Shown in pieces: positions 35,116-44,499 of a stretch of 54,069 nt of DNA. The notes beneath the pieces were generated by a model. That model made no database searches. It was given only the letters and a program-made list of their open reading frames with translations, and was not told the origin of the DNA. Origin of the DNA: Pirellulales bacterium (GTDB lineage Bacteria; Planctomycetota; Planctomycetia; Pirellulales; Thermoguttaceae); contig JAFGDS010000087.1 of NCBI GenBank assembly GCA_016931995.1, positions 1 to 54,069 of the forward strand, read 5' to 3'. Position 1 is the stretch's first letter, and every line of letters starts with the position of its first letter. Position numbers and translations under genes: made by a program.

Positions 35116-36225
35116 TCACGCCGACTGCCGCTCGATCAGCCTTGGGGCGACGCGAAAAGTGACGCCGTCCGCCGCGGGTGCGTCGCCCGAGGCGCCTTGC
35201 TCCAGAATCTCGACCAGCTTTTGGCCAGCCACCGTTTGCATCGGGTCGATCGACGTCAGCGGCGGATCGGTCCAATCCGCCAGGTAGTGGTTCAGGTATC
35301 CGACGACGGCCACGTCGTCGGGCACGCGGATCCCGCGGCGCCTCATGCGGCGCATCAAGGCGGCGGCCCAGAAATCGTTGTGCGCGACGACGGCGTCGGC
35401 TCCCGCGTCCCGCACCAGGGCGTCGATCACCCGATCCATCAGCTCGACGGGAAACTCCCATTGCCGCGTCTGGCTGTTGTGCCGGGCGTAGCCCAGGCCG
35501 TGGGGCTCGCCGTCGAAGATCAGGCGCTCGTCCCAGGGCAGCCCCCGCGCGTCGGCCTCGGCCCGATAGCCGGCCAGACGCTCCTGGCCCGTCGGACGAG
35601 AAAGGGCCATCACCGCCAGCCCGATCCGGCGCCGACCGCGCGACGCCGCGTGGCGCACGGCCAACCGGACGGCCTCTGCCCGATCGGGTACGACGCACGC
35701 GGCGCCTTCCATGCCGGGGTCTTCGTAAAAGACCGTGTTGGGGTGACGCTGGAGCAGGGCCCGCCGGTCGCCTTCGCACCAGTCGTGCACCGCGCAGACG
35801 ACCCCATCGACGCCCCGCCGCGCGAAATCGTCCACGTGGTAATCGAACTGGTCGGGGCCAACATCCGGGTTGCCGATCGTGTTGGCCAGAAGCGTCCGGC
35901 ATCCGATCGACACCGCCGCGGCGTCGATGTGCTGCACGAGGAACGTCAACAACGGGTCGCCCACCGAAGCCACGAGGACGCCGAACGTGCGCGACCGCTT
36001 GCCGCGGAGTTGCCGGGCGGCGTGGTTGGGCCGGTATTGAAGCCGCGCGGCCGCCTCGCGAACCGCGTCGGCTGCCTGGTCGCTAAACCGCGTGTTCCCC
36101 GTTCCGCCGTTGAGCACGCGGCCCGCCACCGACCGCGACACGCCGGCCAGCCGCGCCACGTCGGTTAGCGTCGGATGCCGATGGGGCGCCCCGCCGCGGG
36201 CGAGAGTTTTCTTGGCATCGCTCAT
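35116..36225 (-). CDS. LacI-family transcriptional regulator
   Basis: 369 residues. The N-terminal helix-turn-helix and hinge read PTLTDVARLAGVSRSVAGRVLNG...RLQYRPNHAARQLRGKRSRTFGVL. The sugar-binding, periplasmic-binding-protein-like domain follows, with VDGVVCAVHDW, RRRIGLAVMAL, ADAVVAHNDFWAAALMRRMRRRGIRVPDDVAVVGYLN and PPLTSIDPMQTVAGQKLVEIL. It probably represses the downstream glycosidase/epimerase/symporter locus in the absence of its sugar. Confidence 0.92.
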   Translation of the reverse strand: MSDAKKTLARGGAPHRHPTLTDVARLAGVSRSVAGRVLNGGTGNTRFSDQAADAVREAAARLQYRPNHAARQLRGKRSRTFGVLVASVGDPLLTFLVQHIDAAAVSIGCRTLLANTIGNPDVGPDQFDYHVDDFARRGVDGVVCAVHDWCEGDRRALLQRHPNTVFYEDPGMEGAACVVPDRAEAVRLAVRHAASRGRRRIGLAVMALSRPTGQERLAGYRAEADARGLPWDERLIFDGEPHGLGYARHNSQTRQWEFPVELMDRVIDALVRDAGADAVVAHNDFWAAALMRRMRRRGIRVPDDVAVVGYLNHYLADWTDPPLTSIDPMQTVAGQKLVEILEQGASGDAPAADGVTFRVAPRLIERQSA

Positions 36226-36304
36226 GGTAGTCAGATCCCCCGGTGACGGGACCGTCTCGTTCAGACTGGGCGTTGGCGAGAGCGTTTTGGCGGTCGATCC
36301 GTCA

Positions 36305-36346
36305 TTGCCCGCCGTATGACCTCACGTGAGGTCATACGGCGGGCAA
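36305..36346. promoter_or_regulatory. 42-bp perfect palindrome upstream of the LacI gene
   Basis: The two 21-base arms are exact inverse complements with no loop; the centre is CCTCACGTGAGG (36320-36331), with CG at the exact centre as in LacI-family operators. It lies 79 bases upstream of the LacI start codon. It could be an autoregulatory operator, a cruciform-forming repeat, or an intrinsic terminator for a leftward transcript (no T-run on that side). Confidence 0.6.
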
Positions 36347-36753
36347 CAAAGCCGCATAACACCCATTTCTGCCGATTGGGACCTCCCAATCCCACCAAAA
36401 ACCAGCGCCTAAGCGGTCTAAACACCCGATCTCCGAAATACGATTATGAACAATGACCCGTCGAAAGGTCAATAGTCTCTCGCCAAAAACCTAGCAGATT
36501 TTTGGGAGGGAATCGCCTGGCATACCACGACAGTGGGGGAAAAGTGCCCCGGAGGCGTCGGCTTGCCCTTGTCTTTGGGCAATCCAGGTCGAACAGCGCG
36601 CTACCCTGCACGCCGATCCGCGTCGGTTTGCTCTTGTCTTTGGGCAATCCAGGTGGTTCCGCGCCGCCGTTATCCTGGGCGAAACGGAGGATCACGCCGA
36701 AACCGCAAACGTCGAAGATGCTTCGTGTCGCGTCCTGTCGCGCGTCGCGCCGG
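36347..36753. other. intergenic region with two 27-base direct repeats
   Basis: No gene seen. Near-identical units (CTTGTCTTTGGGCAATCCAGGT core) occupy 36563-36589 and 36628-36654. A degenerate ATCCTGGGCGAAACGGAGGATC (about 36671-36692) resembles the CATCCTGAGCGAAGCGAAGGATC family. Confidence 0.55.
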
Positions 36754-36942
36754 TCAGGACCCGACCAGATCGACGCGGAACTCGCGGACGTTGATCCCTT
36801 GGATGATCGTGCCCATGTGGGGCAACTGGCGACGGAGCTCCGCCCGGGCCTTCTCCACGGCGTCTCGTTCCGTTTGACACGTGACGGTGCACTCCGCCAC
36901 GCCGACCGTGACGTGATAGGTCTTTTCGGCTGTTTCGTCCAT
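36754..36942 (-). CDS. small conserved-looking protein of unknown function
   Basis: 62 residues, MDETAEKTYHVTVGVAECTV...INVREFRVDLVGS. GGGAGAG precedes the ATG. Alternating polar and hydrophobic residues suggest a compact beta-alpha-beta fold. There are no catalytic motifs or family match from memory, and no obvious operon partner. Confidence 0.6.
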   Translation of the reverse strand: MDETAEKTYHVTVGVAECTVTCQTERDAVEKARAELRRQLPHMGTIIQGINVREFRVDLVGS

Positions 36943-37218
36943 CGGACTCTCTCCCGCGTATTCACGAGTACGGCGGGCCCCTGCCCCGCCGGGCGCGTTC
37001 GGCCAAGTGGCCGTCTCTTGACGCTATCGACGTGGCCGGGGCCGCCCATCCATCGCCGCGGCGGCCGCGAGGATCGGGCGGAATGTGCCGGGCGTGGGGA
37101 AGGAATCGCCCGCGTCGGTTGGCCGGATCGCACGATGGCCGATCGTATCGGTCGCGCCGATCGCGAGCCCCATGCCGAAAGGACAACGCGATTTGGGCTC
37201 CGGCAAACACGCCTTCGG

Positions 37219-37388
37219 CCGCGCATGTGTGCCACTGGCTTCGCGCATGTGTGCCACTGGCTCCGCCAGTGCCGTCGCCACGATTCGCGCATGTGTGCCA
37301 CTGGCTTCGCCAGTGCCGTCGCCACGATTCGCGCACGGGCAGAGCCCGTGGCACTCGCCGCGCACGGGCAGAGCCAGTGGCACTCGCG
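37219..37388. repeat. cluster of GTGCCACTGGC..GCCAGTGC palindromes
   Basis: Four or five hairpin units alternate TGTGCCACTGGCTTCGCCAGTG and CACGGGCAGAGCCCGTGGCAC types. One segment (GCATGTGTGCCACTGG...CACGATTCGC) is duplicated in tandem. The same family appears at 41984-42050 and 48291-48393. It is dispersed and not CRISPR (irregular spacing and palindromic units). Confidence 0.85.
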
Positions 37389-37417
37389 ATTGGGAGTCGC
37401 CACCAACGCTCTGGGCG

Positions 37418-38242
37418 TCAGGGCACCCCGCCGCGGGCGAGGTGGGCAAGACGGTTGGCTTCGGCCCCGTCGACAACCACGCGGCGGACGGCCGAAGCCC
37501 GGCCAGTGGCCGGATCCACGTCGACGATCGTCCCATGCAGCCGGGGATCGTCGGTCGCCACTTCGAAATGAGTCGGCCGAAACGTCCACACGGTCTCCAA
37601 CACGCGGTCGATCCGGCGTCCCAGAATGCTCTCGTGCGGACCGGTCATGCCGACGTCGCACTGGAAGGCGGTTCCGCCGGGCAGGATTTGCTCGTCGGCG
37701 GTGGGAACGTGCGTGTGGGTACCCAGGACCGCGCTGACGCGGCCGTCGAGGAATCGGCCCATCACCTGCATGTCGCTGGTGGCCTCGGCGTGGAAATCGA
37801 CGAGGATCACCCGCACGTCGGCCGGCAACGCCTTGAGCAGGCGATCCACCGTGTGGAAGGGGCAATCGACCGGCGGCATGAACACGCGGCCCAACAGGTT
37901 GATGACCGCGGCGCGGACGCCGCCGCGGGTGGTCAACACGGTGACGGGCCGTCCGGGGGCCTCGGGGGGATAGTTGGCCGGGCGGACAATCCGGGCTTCG
38001 CCGTGCAGGATGGGGAAGATCTCGCGGCGGCGGTAGGCGTGGTCGCCCATCGTGATGCAGTCCACGCCGGCCGAGATCAACTCGTGGAAAATCGCCGGCG
38101 TCAGTCCCGATCCACCCGCCGCGTTCTCCGCGTTGACGACCACGAAATCGAGCCCCTGCTCGATCCGCAGGCCGAGCATCGCCCGAGTGACGATCTGACG
38201 TCCCGGCTTGCCAACGACGTCTCCGACCAGAAGTAGTCGCAC
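37418..38242 (-). CDS. ymdB: YmdB-family metallophosphoesterase
   Basis: 274 residues from a GTG at 38242. Metal-site motifs: LLLVGDVVGKPG, VVVNAENAAGGSGL, DCITMGDHAYRRRE, VILVDFHAEATSDM and VLGTHTHVPTADE. This is the TIGR00282/YmdB 2',3'-cAMP phosphodiesterase-like family. The usual GNH is GDH here. It is adjacent to rny, the conserved partner, but separated from it by a repeat-filled 190-bp gap. Confidence 0.9.
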   Translation of the reverse strand: MRLLLVGDVVGKPGRQIVTRAMLGLRIEQGLDFVVVNAENAAGGSGLTPAIFHELISAGVDCITMGDHAYRRREIFPILHGEARIVRPANYPPEAPGRPVTVLTTRGGVRAAVINLLGRVFMPPVDCPFHTVDRLLKALPADVRVILVDFHAEATSDMQVMGRFLDGRVSAVLGTHTHVPTADEQILPGGTAFQCDVGMTGPHESILGRRIDRVLETVWTFRPTHFEVATDDPRLHGTIVDVDPATGRASAVRRVVVDGAEANRLAHLARGGVP

Positions 38243-38275
38243 GGATGGTCTTTCGTTATCGGAGCATAATGGGGG

Positions 38276-38425
38276 AATGACGAATTCCGAAACCCAAATG
38301 ACGAAGGAATGACGAAGGACGAGGCACGAATGACGAAACGGAGCATGGCGCCTCCGGCGTTGGACGCCGCGGCGCTTCGTCATTCGAGCTTGAGACATTC
38401 CTTCGACATTCGTGCTTCGACATTT
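38276..38425. repeat. AATGACGAA-rich intergenic repeat
   Basis: AATGACGAATTCCGAAACCC, AATGACGAAGG (twice) and AATGACGAAACGG on the left face TCGTCATTCGAGC, ACATTCC, ACATTCGTGC and ACATTTGG on the right, forming a large imperfect inverted structure between rny and ymdB. It is a dispersed planctomycete-type repeat from recollection. Confidence 0.6.
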
Positions 38426-38435
38426 GGTCTTCTCG

Positions 38436-39992
38436 CTACCGCGCCACCTCGGTGTGTCGGGTCTCGCGCAACACGGTGACCTTGATTTCGCCGGGGAAGG
38501 TGAGCCGTTCCTCGAAGGCCTTGGCGATTTCGCGGCAGACCTTGGCGGCCGATTCGTCGGTGGTCTCCTTCGAGCTGACCAGGACGCGGAGTTCCCGTCC
38601 GGCCTGAATCGCGTAGGCCTGATCGACGCCGTGGAAGCTGCTGGCGATCGATTCGAGCTCTTCCATCCGTTTGACGTAGCGTTCGAGCGTTTCGCGGCGG
38701 GCGCCGGGCCGCGAGGCGCTGCAGGCGTCCGCGGCCGAGACGATCACGGTGTAGGGATTGTCCAGGTGCAGGTCGTCGTGGTGCCCGGCGGCCGCCTGGA
38801 TCACTTCGGGCGGTTCGCCGTAGCGTTTCAGGAGATCGGCGCCGATCTTCGGATGACCGCCTTCCGCCTCGTGGTCGGCCGCCTTGCCGATGTCGTGCAG
38901 CAGGCCGCAGCGGCGCGCCAGCCGGCCATCAAGGCCGATCTCGTCGGCGATCATGCCGGCCAGGAAGGCGACCTCGATCGAGTGCCGCAGGACGTTCTGG
39001 CTGTAGCTCGTGCGGAACTGGAGCCGGCCGAGCAGATTCACCAGGCGCTCGTGCAACGAGTGGACGTCCACCTCTTGACGCGCCTCCTCGCCGACGCGCT
39101 GGATGTACCGCTCCATTTCGCGCGTGGTTTCGGCGACGATTTCCTCGATCCGCGAGGGATGGATCCGCCCGTCGGCGATGAGCTTGTTCAGGGCGATCCG
39201 GGCGGCCTCGCGGCGGATCATGTCGAATCCGCTGACGATGACCACGCCCGGCGTGTCGTCGATGATGACGTCCACGCCGGTGGCCTTCTCGAACGCGCGG
39301 ATGTTGCGTCCTTCGCGGCCGATGATCCGGCCCTTCATTTCATCGTTGGGGATGTCCACGGTGCTTGTGGTGGTTTCGGCGGTGTGGGCGGCGGCAAACC
39401 GCTGGATGGCCGTCAGCAGGATCTCCCGCGACTTCTCCTCGCAGACCTCGTTCATCTGCCGCTCGTGCTTGAGGATCACGGCGCCGACCTCCCGCGAGAG
39501 CTCCGTGCGGAGCGTTTCGAGGAGTCGGGCGGTGGCCTCGTCGCGGTTGAGCCCGCTGAGCTCGTGCAGCGTTTGCCGCTGGAGGTCCAGGAGCTTGGCG
39601 AGTTCCTCCTTGCGGCGGTTGGTGTCTTGGATGCGCTCCGTCAATTTTCGCTGCGTTCCCTCGACGATTTTCTCTTGTTTCTGAAGCTGGTCGGCCTGCT
39701 TCTCGAGGGCGTCTTGCCGCTTGTCGAGCATCCGTTCGCGTTCGTGCAGCTCCTGACGGAGTTTGCGGAGTTCCTTCTCGCCCTCGGCCTTCTGCTGGAT
39801 GACCATTTCCTTGAGTTCCAGCTCGACCTCGCGCCGCCGGGCGTGGGCGTCCTGCTCGGCCCGTTCGACGATTTGTCGCGCTTCGGACTCGGCATCCTTG
39901 CGCCGGAGATGATCGAGGCCCTTGATGGCCACGAACGTCAACATGACCGACGCGACAAGCGTGATGGCAATGGGGATGACGTAGGGCTCCAC
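38436..39992 (-). CDS. rny: ribonuclease Y
   Basis: 518 residues. An N-terminal membrane helix ([19 protein letters not shown]) precedes a long charged coiled coil (about 30-160), a KH domain ([35 protein letters not shown]...[13 protein letters not shown]) and an HD domain ([19 protein letters not shown]...[14 protein letters not shown]). This is the complete, standard RNase Y layout; the endonuclease starts mRNA decay at the membrane. Confidence 0.96.
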   Translation of the reverse strand: MEPYVIPIAITLVASVMLTFVAIKGLDHLRRKDAESEARQIVERAEQDAHARRREVELELKEMVIQQKAEGEKELRKLRQELHERERMLDKRQDALEKQADQLQKQEKIVEGTQRKLTERIQDTNRRKEELAKLLDLQRQTLHELSGLNRDEATARLLETLRTELSREVGAVILKHERQMNEVCEEKSREILLTAIQRFAAAHTAETTTSTVDIPNDEMKGRIIGREGRNIRAFEKATGVDVIIDDTPGVVIVSGFDMIRREAARIALNKLIADGRIHPSRIEEIVAETTREMERYIQRVGEEARQEVDVHSLHERLVNLLGRLQFRTSYSQNVLRHSIEVAFLAGMIADEIGLDGRLARRCGLLHDIGKAADHEAEGGHPKIGADLLKRYGEPPEVIQAAAGHHDDLHLDNPYTVIVSAADACSASRPGARRETLERYVKRMEELESIASSFHGVDQAYAIQAGRELRVLVSSKETTDESAAKVCREIAKAFEERLTFPGEIKVTVLRETRHTEVAR

Positions 39993-40098
39993 GGTCTTTT
40001 GTCCTCACACGTATTGGTGAGGCGAGCGCCCGCTGCCCGATCGGGACTGGAACGGCCCGCTAGAGGAGATCAGGGAACGGAGACCGCCGCAAACGGGG

Positions 40099-40458
40099 TC
40101 ACCGGCCGGGGAGAGCCGCGCGGGTGCGTATGGATGGGCGGAAAGCGATCTGGTCCTCGACCGCGCCGACGCGAAGGCCCGCCGCCTCCGCGCGGCCGCA
40201 TGGATACGCGACGCGCACGGGCGCGCAGCGCCAGCCAAGAGGATCCGTAAACCGTTCCAACAAGGGCCGCAAAACCATCCACGCCCTGGACACCAGCGGG
40301 GTCGCCACGCGCGCCGCGTGTCGCACTGCGCCGAACGTGGCGCTTGACCGTGCCGCGAACCGAGGCAGCGCGATGGCGCGCAGCCCGCGCGCTACCCAGC
40401 CGCCGACGCCTTCGAGCACGACCAGCAGTACGAAAATCCACCCTCGCTCGGTCATCAT
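40099..40458 (-). CDS. small membrane protein, uncertain
   Basis: 119 residues, MMTERGWIFVLLVVLEGVGGWVARGL at the start, with one membrane helix and a basic remainder. No good ribosome site and no family known to me. It lies between rny and tilS on the rny strand. Possibly spurious. Confidence 0.35.
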   Translation of the reverse strand: MMTERGWIFVLLVVLEGVGGWVARGLRAIALPRFAARSSATFGAVRHAARVATPLVSRAWMVLRPLLERFTDPLGWRCAPVRVAYPCGRAEAAGLRVGAVEDQIAFRPSIRTRAALPGR

Positions 40459-40887
40459 GGAATGGCTTTGGCTTACCCAGTGTTTCACAACCAAACAACG
40501 CCCGTCGAAAACTCCCACACACCGACCGCTCCCTCGGCGCCTCCTCTAACGGACGCGTCGAAGACACTCGCCATAGTCAATGTGTCGCCCCATGAGGTCC
40601 ACGAAGAACCACATGGGTGTCGTCGCCGTCCCGCCGGAAAATCGCCGTAACGGCGCCCACACGGAACGTCGCAAAACCCATCCTAGCAGAGATTCGCGTG
40701 CCTGCAAATGGGAGCCGCCCCGTTTTGGACTCGATAAACCTACTTGTCGGTTTGAGTTAGGACGATTAGGCTGAGCTGCCGGGCGCCGGGTGTCCGCCGC
40801 CAGCGACATTCCGAGGGCGGACGTGCGGTTGCGGCAGTCCATCTCCCCTACCCCTCCGGGAGAGGGGGTGTCGTCGGGAGACCACTC
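40459..40887. other. divergent spacer before tilS
   Basis: No gene called. A CCCTCTCCC-type hairpin repeat (40843-40868) ends just before the tilS ribosome site GGGAG. A minus frame starting MGFATFRVGAVTAIFRRDGD (near 40678) is too short and unsupported. Confidence 0.4.
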
Positions 40888-41946
40888 GTGACAACCGAAC
40901 CTCATTCCTTCGAGACGGCGCTGGCGGCGGCTTGGCCGCCGTCCGCGTGGCGGGACGTGCCCGTCCTGCTGGCCGTCTCCGGCGGCGCCGACAGCATGGC
41001 CCTGCTGCGGGGTGTCTGTTCGCTTAGGGTATCCGGCAACGGCGGGCTCTTCGCGGCCCATTTTCATCACGGGCTCCGCGGGGAGGAAGCGGACGCCGAC
41101 GAGGCGTTCGTGGTCGAGGCGTGTCGTCGGCTGGACGTGACGTGCCAGGTGGGGCGGGCGCAGGCTCGACGGAGCGCCTCGCACGCGGGCCAGGGGCCCG
41201 AAGCGGTCGCCCGACGAGCCCGATATGCCTTCCTTCGCCAGACGGCCGCGCGGCTCGGCGCCCGATACCTCGCGACCGCCCACACGGCCGACGATCAGGC
41301 CGAGACGATCCTGCACCGCGTCGTGCGCGGAACGGGCATCGCCGGCCTGTCGGGCATCCCGCGCACGAGGCGACTTGGCGAGGCGCTGACGCTTATTCGG
41401 CCCATGTTGGCGATTCGACGAAGCGAACTCATGGCCTACCTTGCCCACTTGGGACAGACGTATCGCGTCGACGCGAGCAACGCGGATCGCCGGTTCACGC
41501 GGAACCGTCTGCGGCACGCGTTGCTGCCTCGGCTGGCGCGGCATTTCAACCCGAACGTGACCGGCGCCCTGCTCAGGCTGGGCGCCCTGGCGGGCGAGGT
41601 TCAAGGGATCGTGGACCATTGGGTGGATGAACTCCTCGACGGGTGTGCCCAGAGCGTTTCCGCGGATAGGGTCTCGATCGAGACCGCGCCGCTGTCGGGT
41701 CGCGCCCGCTACCTGATCCGCGAGGCGATGATCGCCTTGTGGCGGCGCCAGGATTGGCCGCTTCGGTCGATGGGCCACGCCGAGTGGGAGGCGTTGGCTT
41801 CGATGGCGACGGGCTCGGCCGGCCAGAAGCGGGTCTTTCCCGGCGGTATTATCGCCTTGCGCCGGCGCGACCATCTGGTCTTGTCCGCTGCCAGTCGGCC
41901 CGAAGAAGGTCGCGAGGGGCGCAACACGTCATCCCCGTTCGCGTGA
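40888..41946 (+). CDS. tilS: tRNA(Ile)-lysidine synthase
   Basis: 352 residues from a GTG with GGGAG upstream. PP-loop motif LAVSGGADSMALL, then FAAHFHHGLRGEEADADE, GPEAVARRARYAFLRQTAARLGARYLATAHTADDQAETILHRVVRGTG and NADRRFTRNRLRHALLPRL. It modifies C34 of the AUA-reading tRNA-Ile to lysidine, an essential step. Slightly short C-terminal domain. Confidence 0.93.
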   Translation: MTTEPHSFETALAAAWPPSAWRDVPVLLAVSGGADSMALLRGVCSLRVSGNGGLFAAHFHHGLRGEEADADEAFVVEACRRLDVTCQVGRAQARRSASHAGQGPEAVARRARYAFLRQTAARLGARYLATAHTADDQAETILHRVVRGTGIAGLSGIPRTRRLGEALTLIRPMLAIRRSELMAYLAHLGQTYRVDASNADRRFTRNRLRHALLPRLARHFNPNVTGALLRLGALAGEVQGIVDHWVDELLDGCAQSVSADRVSIETAPLSGRARYLIREAMIALWRRQDWPLRSMGHAEWEALASMATGSAGQKRVFPGGIIALRRRDHLVLSAASRPEEGREGRNTSSPFA

Positions 41947-41983
41947 GCGGGACGGCGGTCGGGGACAAGGGAACTGGACGAAC

Positions 41984-42050
41984 GTGTGCCGCTGGCTATG
42001 CCAGAGCGCGCATCCCCGCATTGTGCGGCACGGGCGGAGAGCCCGTGGGC
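41984..42050. repeat. degenerate copy of the GTGCCACTGGC family
   Basis: TGTGCCGCTGGCTATGCCAGAGC and GTGCGGCACGGGCGGAGAGCCCGTGGGC, diverged hairpins between tilS and the convergent cyclic-nucleotide gene. Confidence 0.55.
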
Positions 42051-42063
42051 GCCCGACGCGGCG

Positions 42064-42510
42064 TCAGTCCGCGGTGGCCAATTGAATCCTGGCGTTTTCC
42101 AGCCGATCGGCCAGCAGCTTGGCCACTTGGGTCATCAGCAGATAACCCAAGGCCGGGTCCTTCGCGCACAATTGCCGGACCTTGGTCGCCTCGAGCGTCA
42201 CGAGCCGGGTTTCCTGCGTGGAGGTGGCGATGGCGGTCGTCTTGAAAGGCTCGACCAACGCCGACCAACAAAGCAAGTCGCCGGACACGAGCGTATCGAC
42301 CGTACGATGCTCGCCCGTGCCCAACAAATACTGGATATCGACCTCGCCCTTGATGACGACGTTCAGGTGGGTGGCCGGCTCCCGCTCGCGGAAAAGGATC
42401 GTGCCGCCCGGGACGGTTTTTTCGTCGGCCACCATGGCCAGGGCCTTGAGGCTCTCGTCTCCGATCCCGGCAAAGACGGGGTACCGGCGCAGCGTTTCTG
42501 GAGAAATCAC
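42064..42510 (-). CDS. cyclic-nucleotide-binding domain protein
   Basis: 148 residues from a GTG with AAGGAG ten bases upstream. The sequence VFAGIGDESLKALAMVADEKTVPGGTILFREREPATHLNVVIKGEVDIQYLL...VSGDLLCWSALVEP is a cNMP-binding beta roll. The helical end (LGYLLMTQVAKLLADRLENARIQL) is the C-helix. There is no DNA-binding or enzymatic domain, so it may be a stand-alone sensor or partner subunit. Confidence 0.87.
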   Translation of the reverse strand: MISPETLRRYPVFAGIGDESLKALAMVADEKTVPGGTILFREREPATHLNVVIKGEVDIQYLLGTGEHRTVDTLVSGDLLCWSALVEPFKTTAIATSTQETRLVTLEATKVRQLCAKDPALGYLLMTQVAKLLADRLENARIQLATAD

Positions 42511-42789
42511 GGACGGACTCCTTGCATTGGGGGGATCATCGAACAACCGGACGGCAAACAGTCTAGGCGGTCCGAAGGAGTCTGTCCACCCAGGCGAAGA
42601 AGCTGTTGGCCAACAGCGCCTTCGTCCGGCAAATCCGTTGCGGGGGCCTTGCGGCACGGCCCAAAGGCCCTCGCGGCCAAGGGCCCAAACCCCAGATCTC
42701 CTGAAATGCTCACTTTAGCCATTATTTCCATCTCCCCCCATCCTCTCTTCCTCCGAAGGTCGCCGTTGCTCGCCCCCTGGGTGTGTTCC
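42511..42789. other. spacer between divergent genes
   Basis: The leader of the cyclic-nucleotide gene (left) and upstream region of the alpha-CTD operon (right). Apart from AAGGAG and the promoter given separately, nothing is recognised. Confidence 0.4.
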
Positions 42790-42817
42790 TTGCCGGGTTT
42801 CACGGATCGGCTATACT
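42790..42817 (+). promoter_or_regulatory. sigma-70 promoter of the alpha-CTD operon
   Basis: TTGCCG (42790-42795), a 16-base spacer and TATACT (42812-42817). Transcription should begin near 42824, leaving a 100-base leader before the ATG at 42924. Confidence 0.6.
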
Positions 42818-42923
42818 ACGTGATTGTCCCGCCGCGGCGCGAAGCGGATTGCGCGCGCCGGACGGGTGCGGCGGATTGGGTGACGGAACACAAGTCTTCT
42901 TGGAAGCGATCGGGAGGGAACCC

Positions 42924-43205
42924 ATGGCAACGACCCGCATCCCGTTGGTCCACGTGGACGACTCGGCCGAAAAGCTCCGCGAGAAGCTCGACATGAGCAC
43001 GGCGGAGATCGGTCTTTCGGTGCGAACGACGAACTGCCTGGAGGAGAAGGGCATCTTCACGGTCGAGGATTTGCTGAAGTGCACCCGCGACGATCTCTTG
43101 AGCATCTCGAACTTCGGCGAGAAGACGCTCGAAGAGGTGTACAAAGCGCTGGAGCAGCACGATTTCTTCCGAACGGGTCGGCGGAGAGAACAGCTTGAGC
43201 CGTAG
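42924..43205 (+). CDS. free-standing RNA polymerase alpha C-terminal-like domain
   Basis: 93 residues with GGGAGGGA before the ATG. Residues about 25-80, EIGLSVRTTNCLEEKGIFTVEDLLKCTRDDLLSISNFGEKTLEEVYKAL, match the helix-hairpin-helix alpha-CTD of RpoA, which contacts UP elements and activators. No alpha N-terminal (assembly) domain is present, so it cannot replace RpoA; it may bind DNA or compete for alpha-CTD partners. It heads an operon; the next gene starts inside its last codons. Confidence 0.88.
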   Translation: MATTRIPLVHVDDSAEKLREKLDMSTAEIGLSVRTTNCLEEKGIFTVEDLLKCTRDDLLSISNFGEKTLEEVYKALEQHDFFRTGRRREQLEP

Positions 43206-44499
43206 CCTGCGCGTCTACGAGAAGAAGCGAGGCCATCGCCGGACCGGTTCGCGACGGCTCGGCAGCTTCGGGGAGATGGTCTTCTTCGGTCTGTTCTTCC
43301 TGGGCGGTTGCATCGGCCTTGCGGTCGTGTTGGGCGCGTTGGTGATCCCCGAGTGGCGGGTGAACCACGAGTTCGTCGAGATCCCCTGCGTGGTTCGCGG
43401 CAAGGAGCTGGGCAAGAAGCAGGGTGAGGACGGACCGACCTACCGTCCCGAGATCCAGATCGAATACCGGGTGGACGACCGCACGCACGTCACGAAGACG
43501 TACGACATCTGCGGAGTTTATTCCGGCGACCGCGACGCGAACCAGGCGATTCTCGATCGGTTCCAGATCGGCGGCGAGTATCCCTGCTGGTACGACCCCG
43601 CCAATCCCAACACGGCCGTGCTGGTGCGTGGCTACACGTGGTGGATGTGGCTGATCCTGTTTGTGCCGGTCACGTTTCTTCTGATCGGCGGCATCGGATT
43701 GATGTATCGCCTGCTGCATTGGGGGAAGTCGGCCGAACATCGCGCCGCGGCGGGCAAGGGCGCCCTTTCGTTGGATCGCCTGACGGGCGGGTCCGCCGAA
43801 GCGCCGGAGTACCCGAGCATCCCGCTTTGCACCGACCAGACCGATAGCCCCGGCACGCGGCTGAAGTATCGTCTGGCAATCAGCGCTTCGCCTGTCTGGC
43901 AAGTCGTGGGTTTGCTCGTGGGCAGCCTCTTCTGGAACGGCATCGTCGCCGTGTTCGTCGTGCCCCTCGCAAGGGACCATATGGCCGGCAATCCGAATTG
44001 GCTCGCCACGGCGTTCCTCGTGCCCTTCGTGCTGGTCGGCGTCGTGCTCGTCTTCCTTTTTTTCCGCCAATTGCTGGTCACCACCGGTGTTGGGCCGACC
44101 TGGATCGAGATATCGGACCATCCGTTGAGGCCGGGCCGTTCCTATGAGGTACTTCTTTCGCAGGCGGGGCGGCTGCGGATGAATCGCGTCGTGTTGCGGT
44201 TGGTCTGTCAGGAGCAGGTCCGATACCGGCAGGGCACCGACACGCGGACCGAGACCCAATGCGTTTTTCGGCGGGACGTGTTCCGACGCGACGACTTCGA
44301 GATCCAACCCGCGGCGCCTCTGGAAGCGCCGTGCTCTCTGGAGATCCCGGTCGGCGTGATGCACTCTTTTGCCGCCGGAAACAACGAGGTGAAATGGAGT
44401 CTGGCGGTCGAGGGCGACGTGGCCGCGTGGCCCAACTTCTCCCGTTCGTTCCCGCTGATCGTGCGCCCCGCCGACGACGCCGAAGGAGATCAGGCGTGA
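43195..44499 (+). CDS. DUF3592-type membrane protein
   Basis: 434 residues from TTG 43195, overlapping the alpha-CTD gene by 11 bases. TM helices at about 24-51 and 145-170 flank a DUF3592 domain (FVEIPCVVRGKELGKKQG...YRPEIQIEYRVDDRTHVTKTYD...YPCWYDPANPNTAVLVRG). A second TM pair (about 230-295) precedes a beta-rich C-terminal region with arrestin-like strands. The cytosolic or periplasmic side of the beta domain is unclear. Function unknown. Confidence 0.75.
   Translation: MSRSLRVYEKKRGHRRTGSRRLGSFGEMVFFGLFFLGGCIGLAVVLGALVIPEWRVNHEFVEIPCVVRGKELGKKQGEDGPTYRPEIQIEYRVDDRTHVTKTYDICGVYSGDRDANQAILDRFQIGGEYPCWYDPANPNTAVLVRGYTWWMWLILFVPVTFLLIGGIGLMYRLLHWGKSAEHRAAAGKGALSLDRLTGGSAEAPEYPSIPLCTDQTDSPGTRLKYRLAISASPVWQVVGLLVGSLFWNGIVAVFVVPLARDHMAGNPNWLATAFLVPFVLVGVVLVFLFFRQLLVTTGVGPTWIEISDHPLRPGRSYEVLLSQAGRLRMNRVVLRLVCQEQVRYRQGTDTRTETQCVFRRDVFRRDDFEIQPAAPLEAPCSLEIPVGVMHSFAAGNNEVKWSLAVEGDVAAWPNFSRSFPLIVRPADDAEGDQA

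Noticed and set aside
37219-37388. Possible CRISPR array
   Set aside because: Units are palindromic, unevenly spaced, differ in orientation and recur elsewhere as single copies; no cas genes are in the window.
40573-40678. Minus-strand small ORF MGFATFRVGAVTAIF
   Set aside because: Short, no ribosome site, no partner; not distinguishable from chance.
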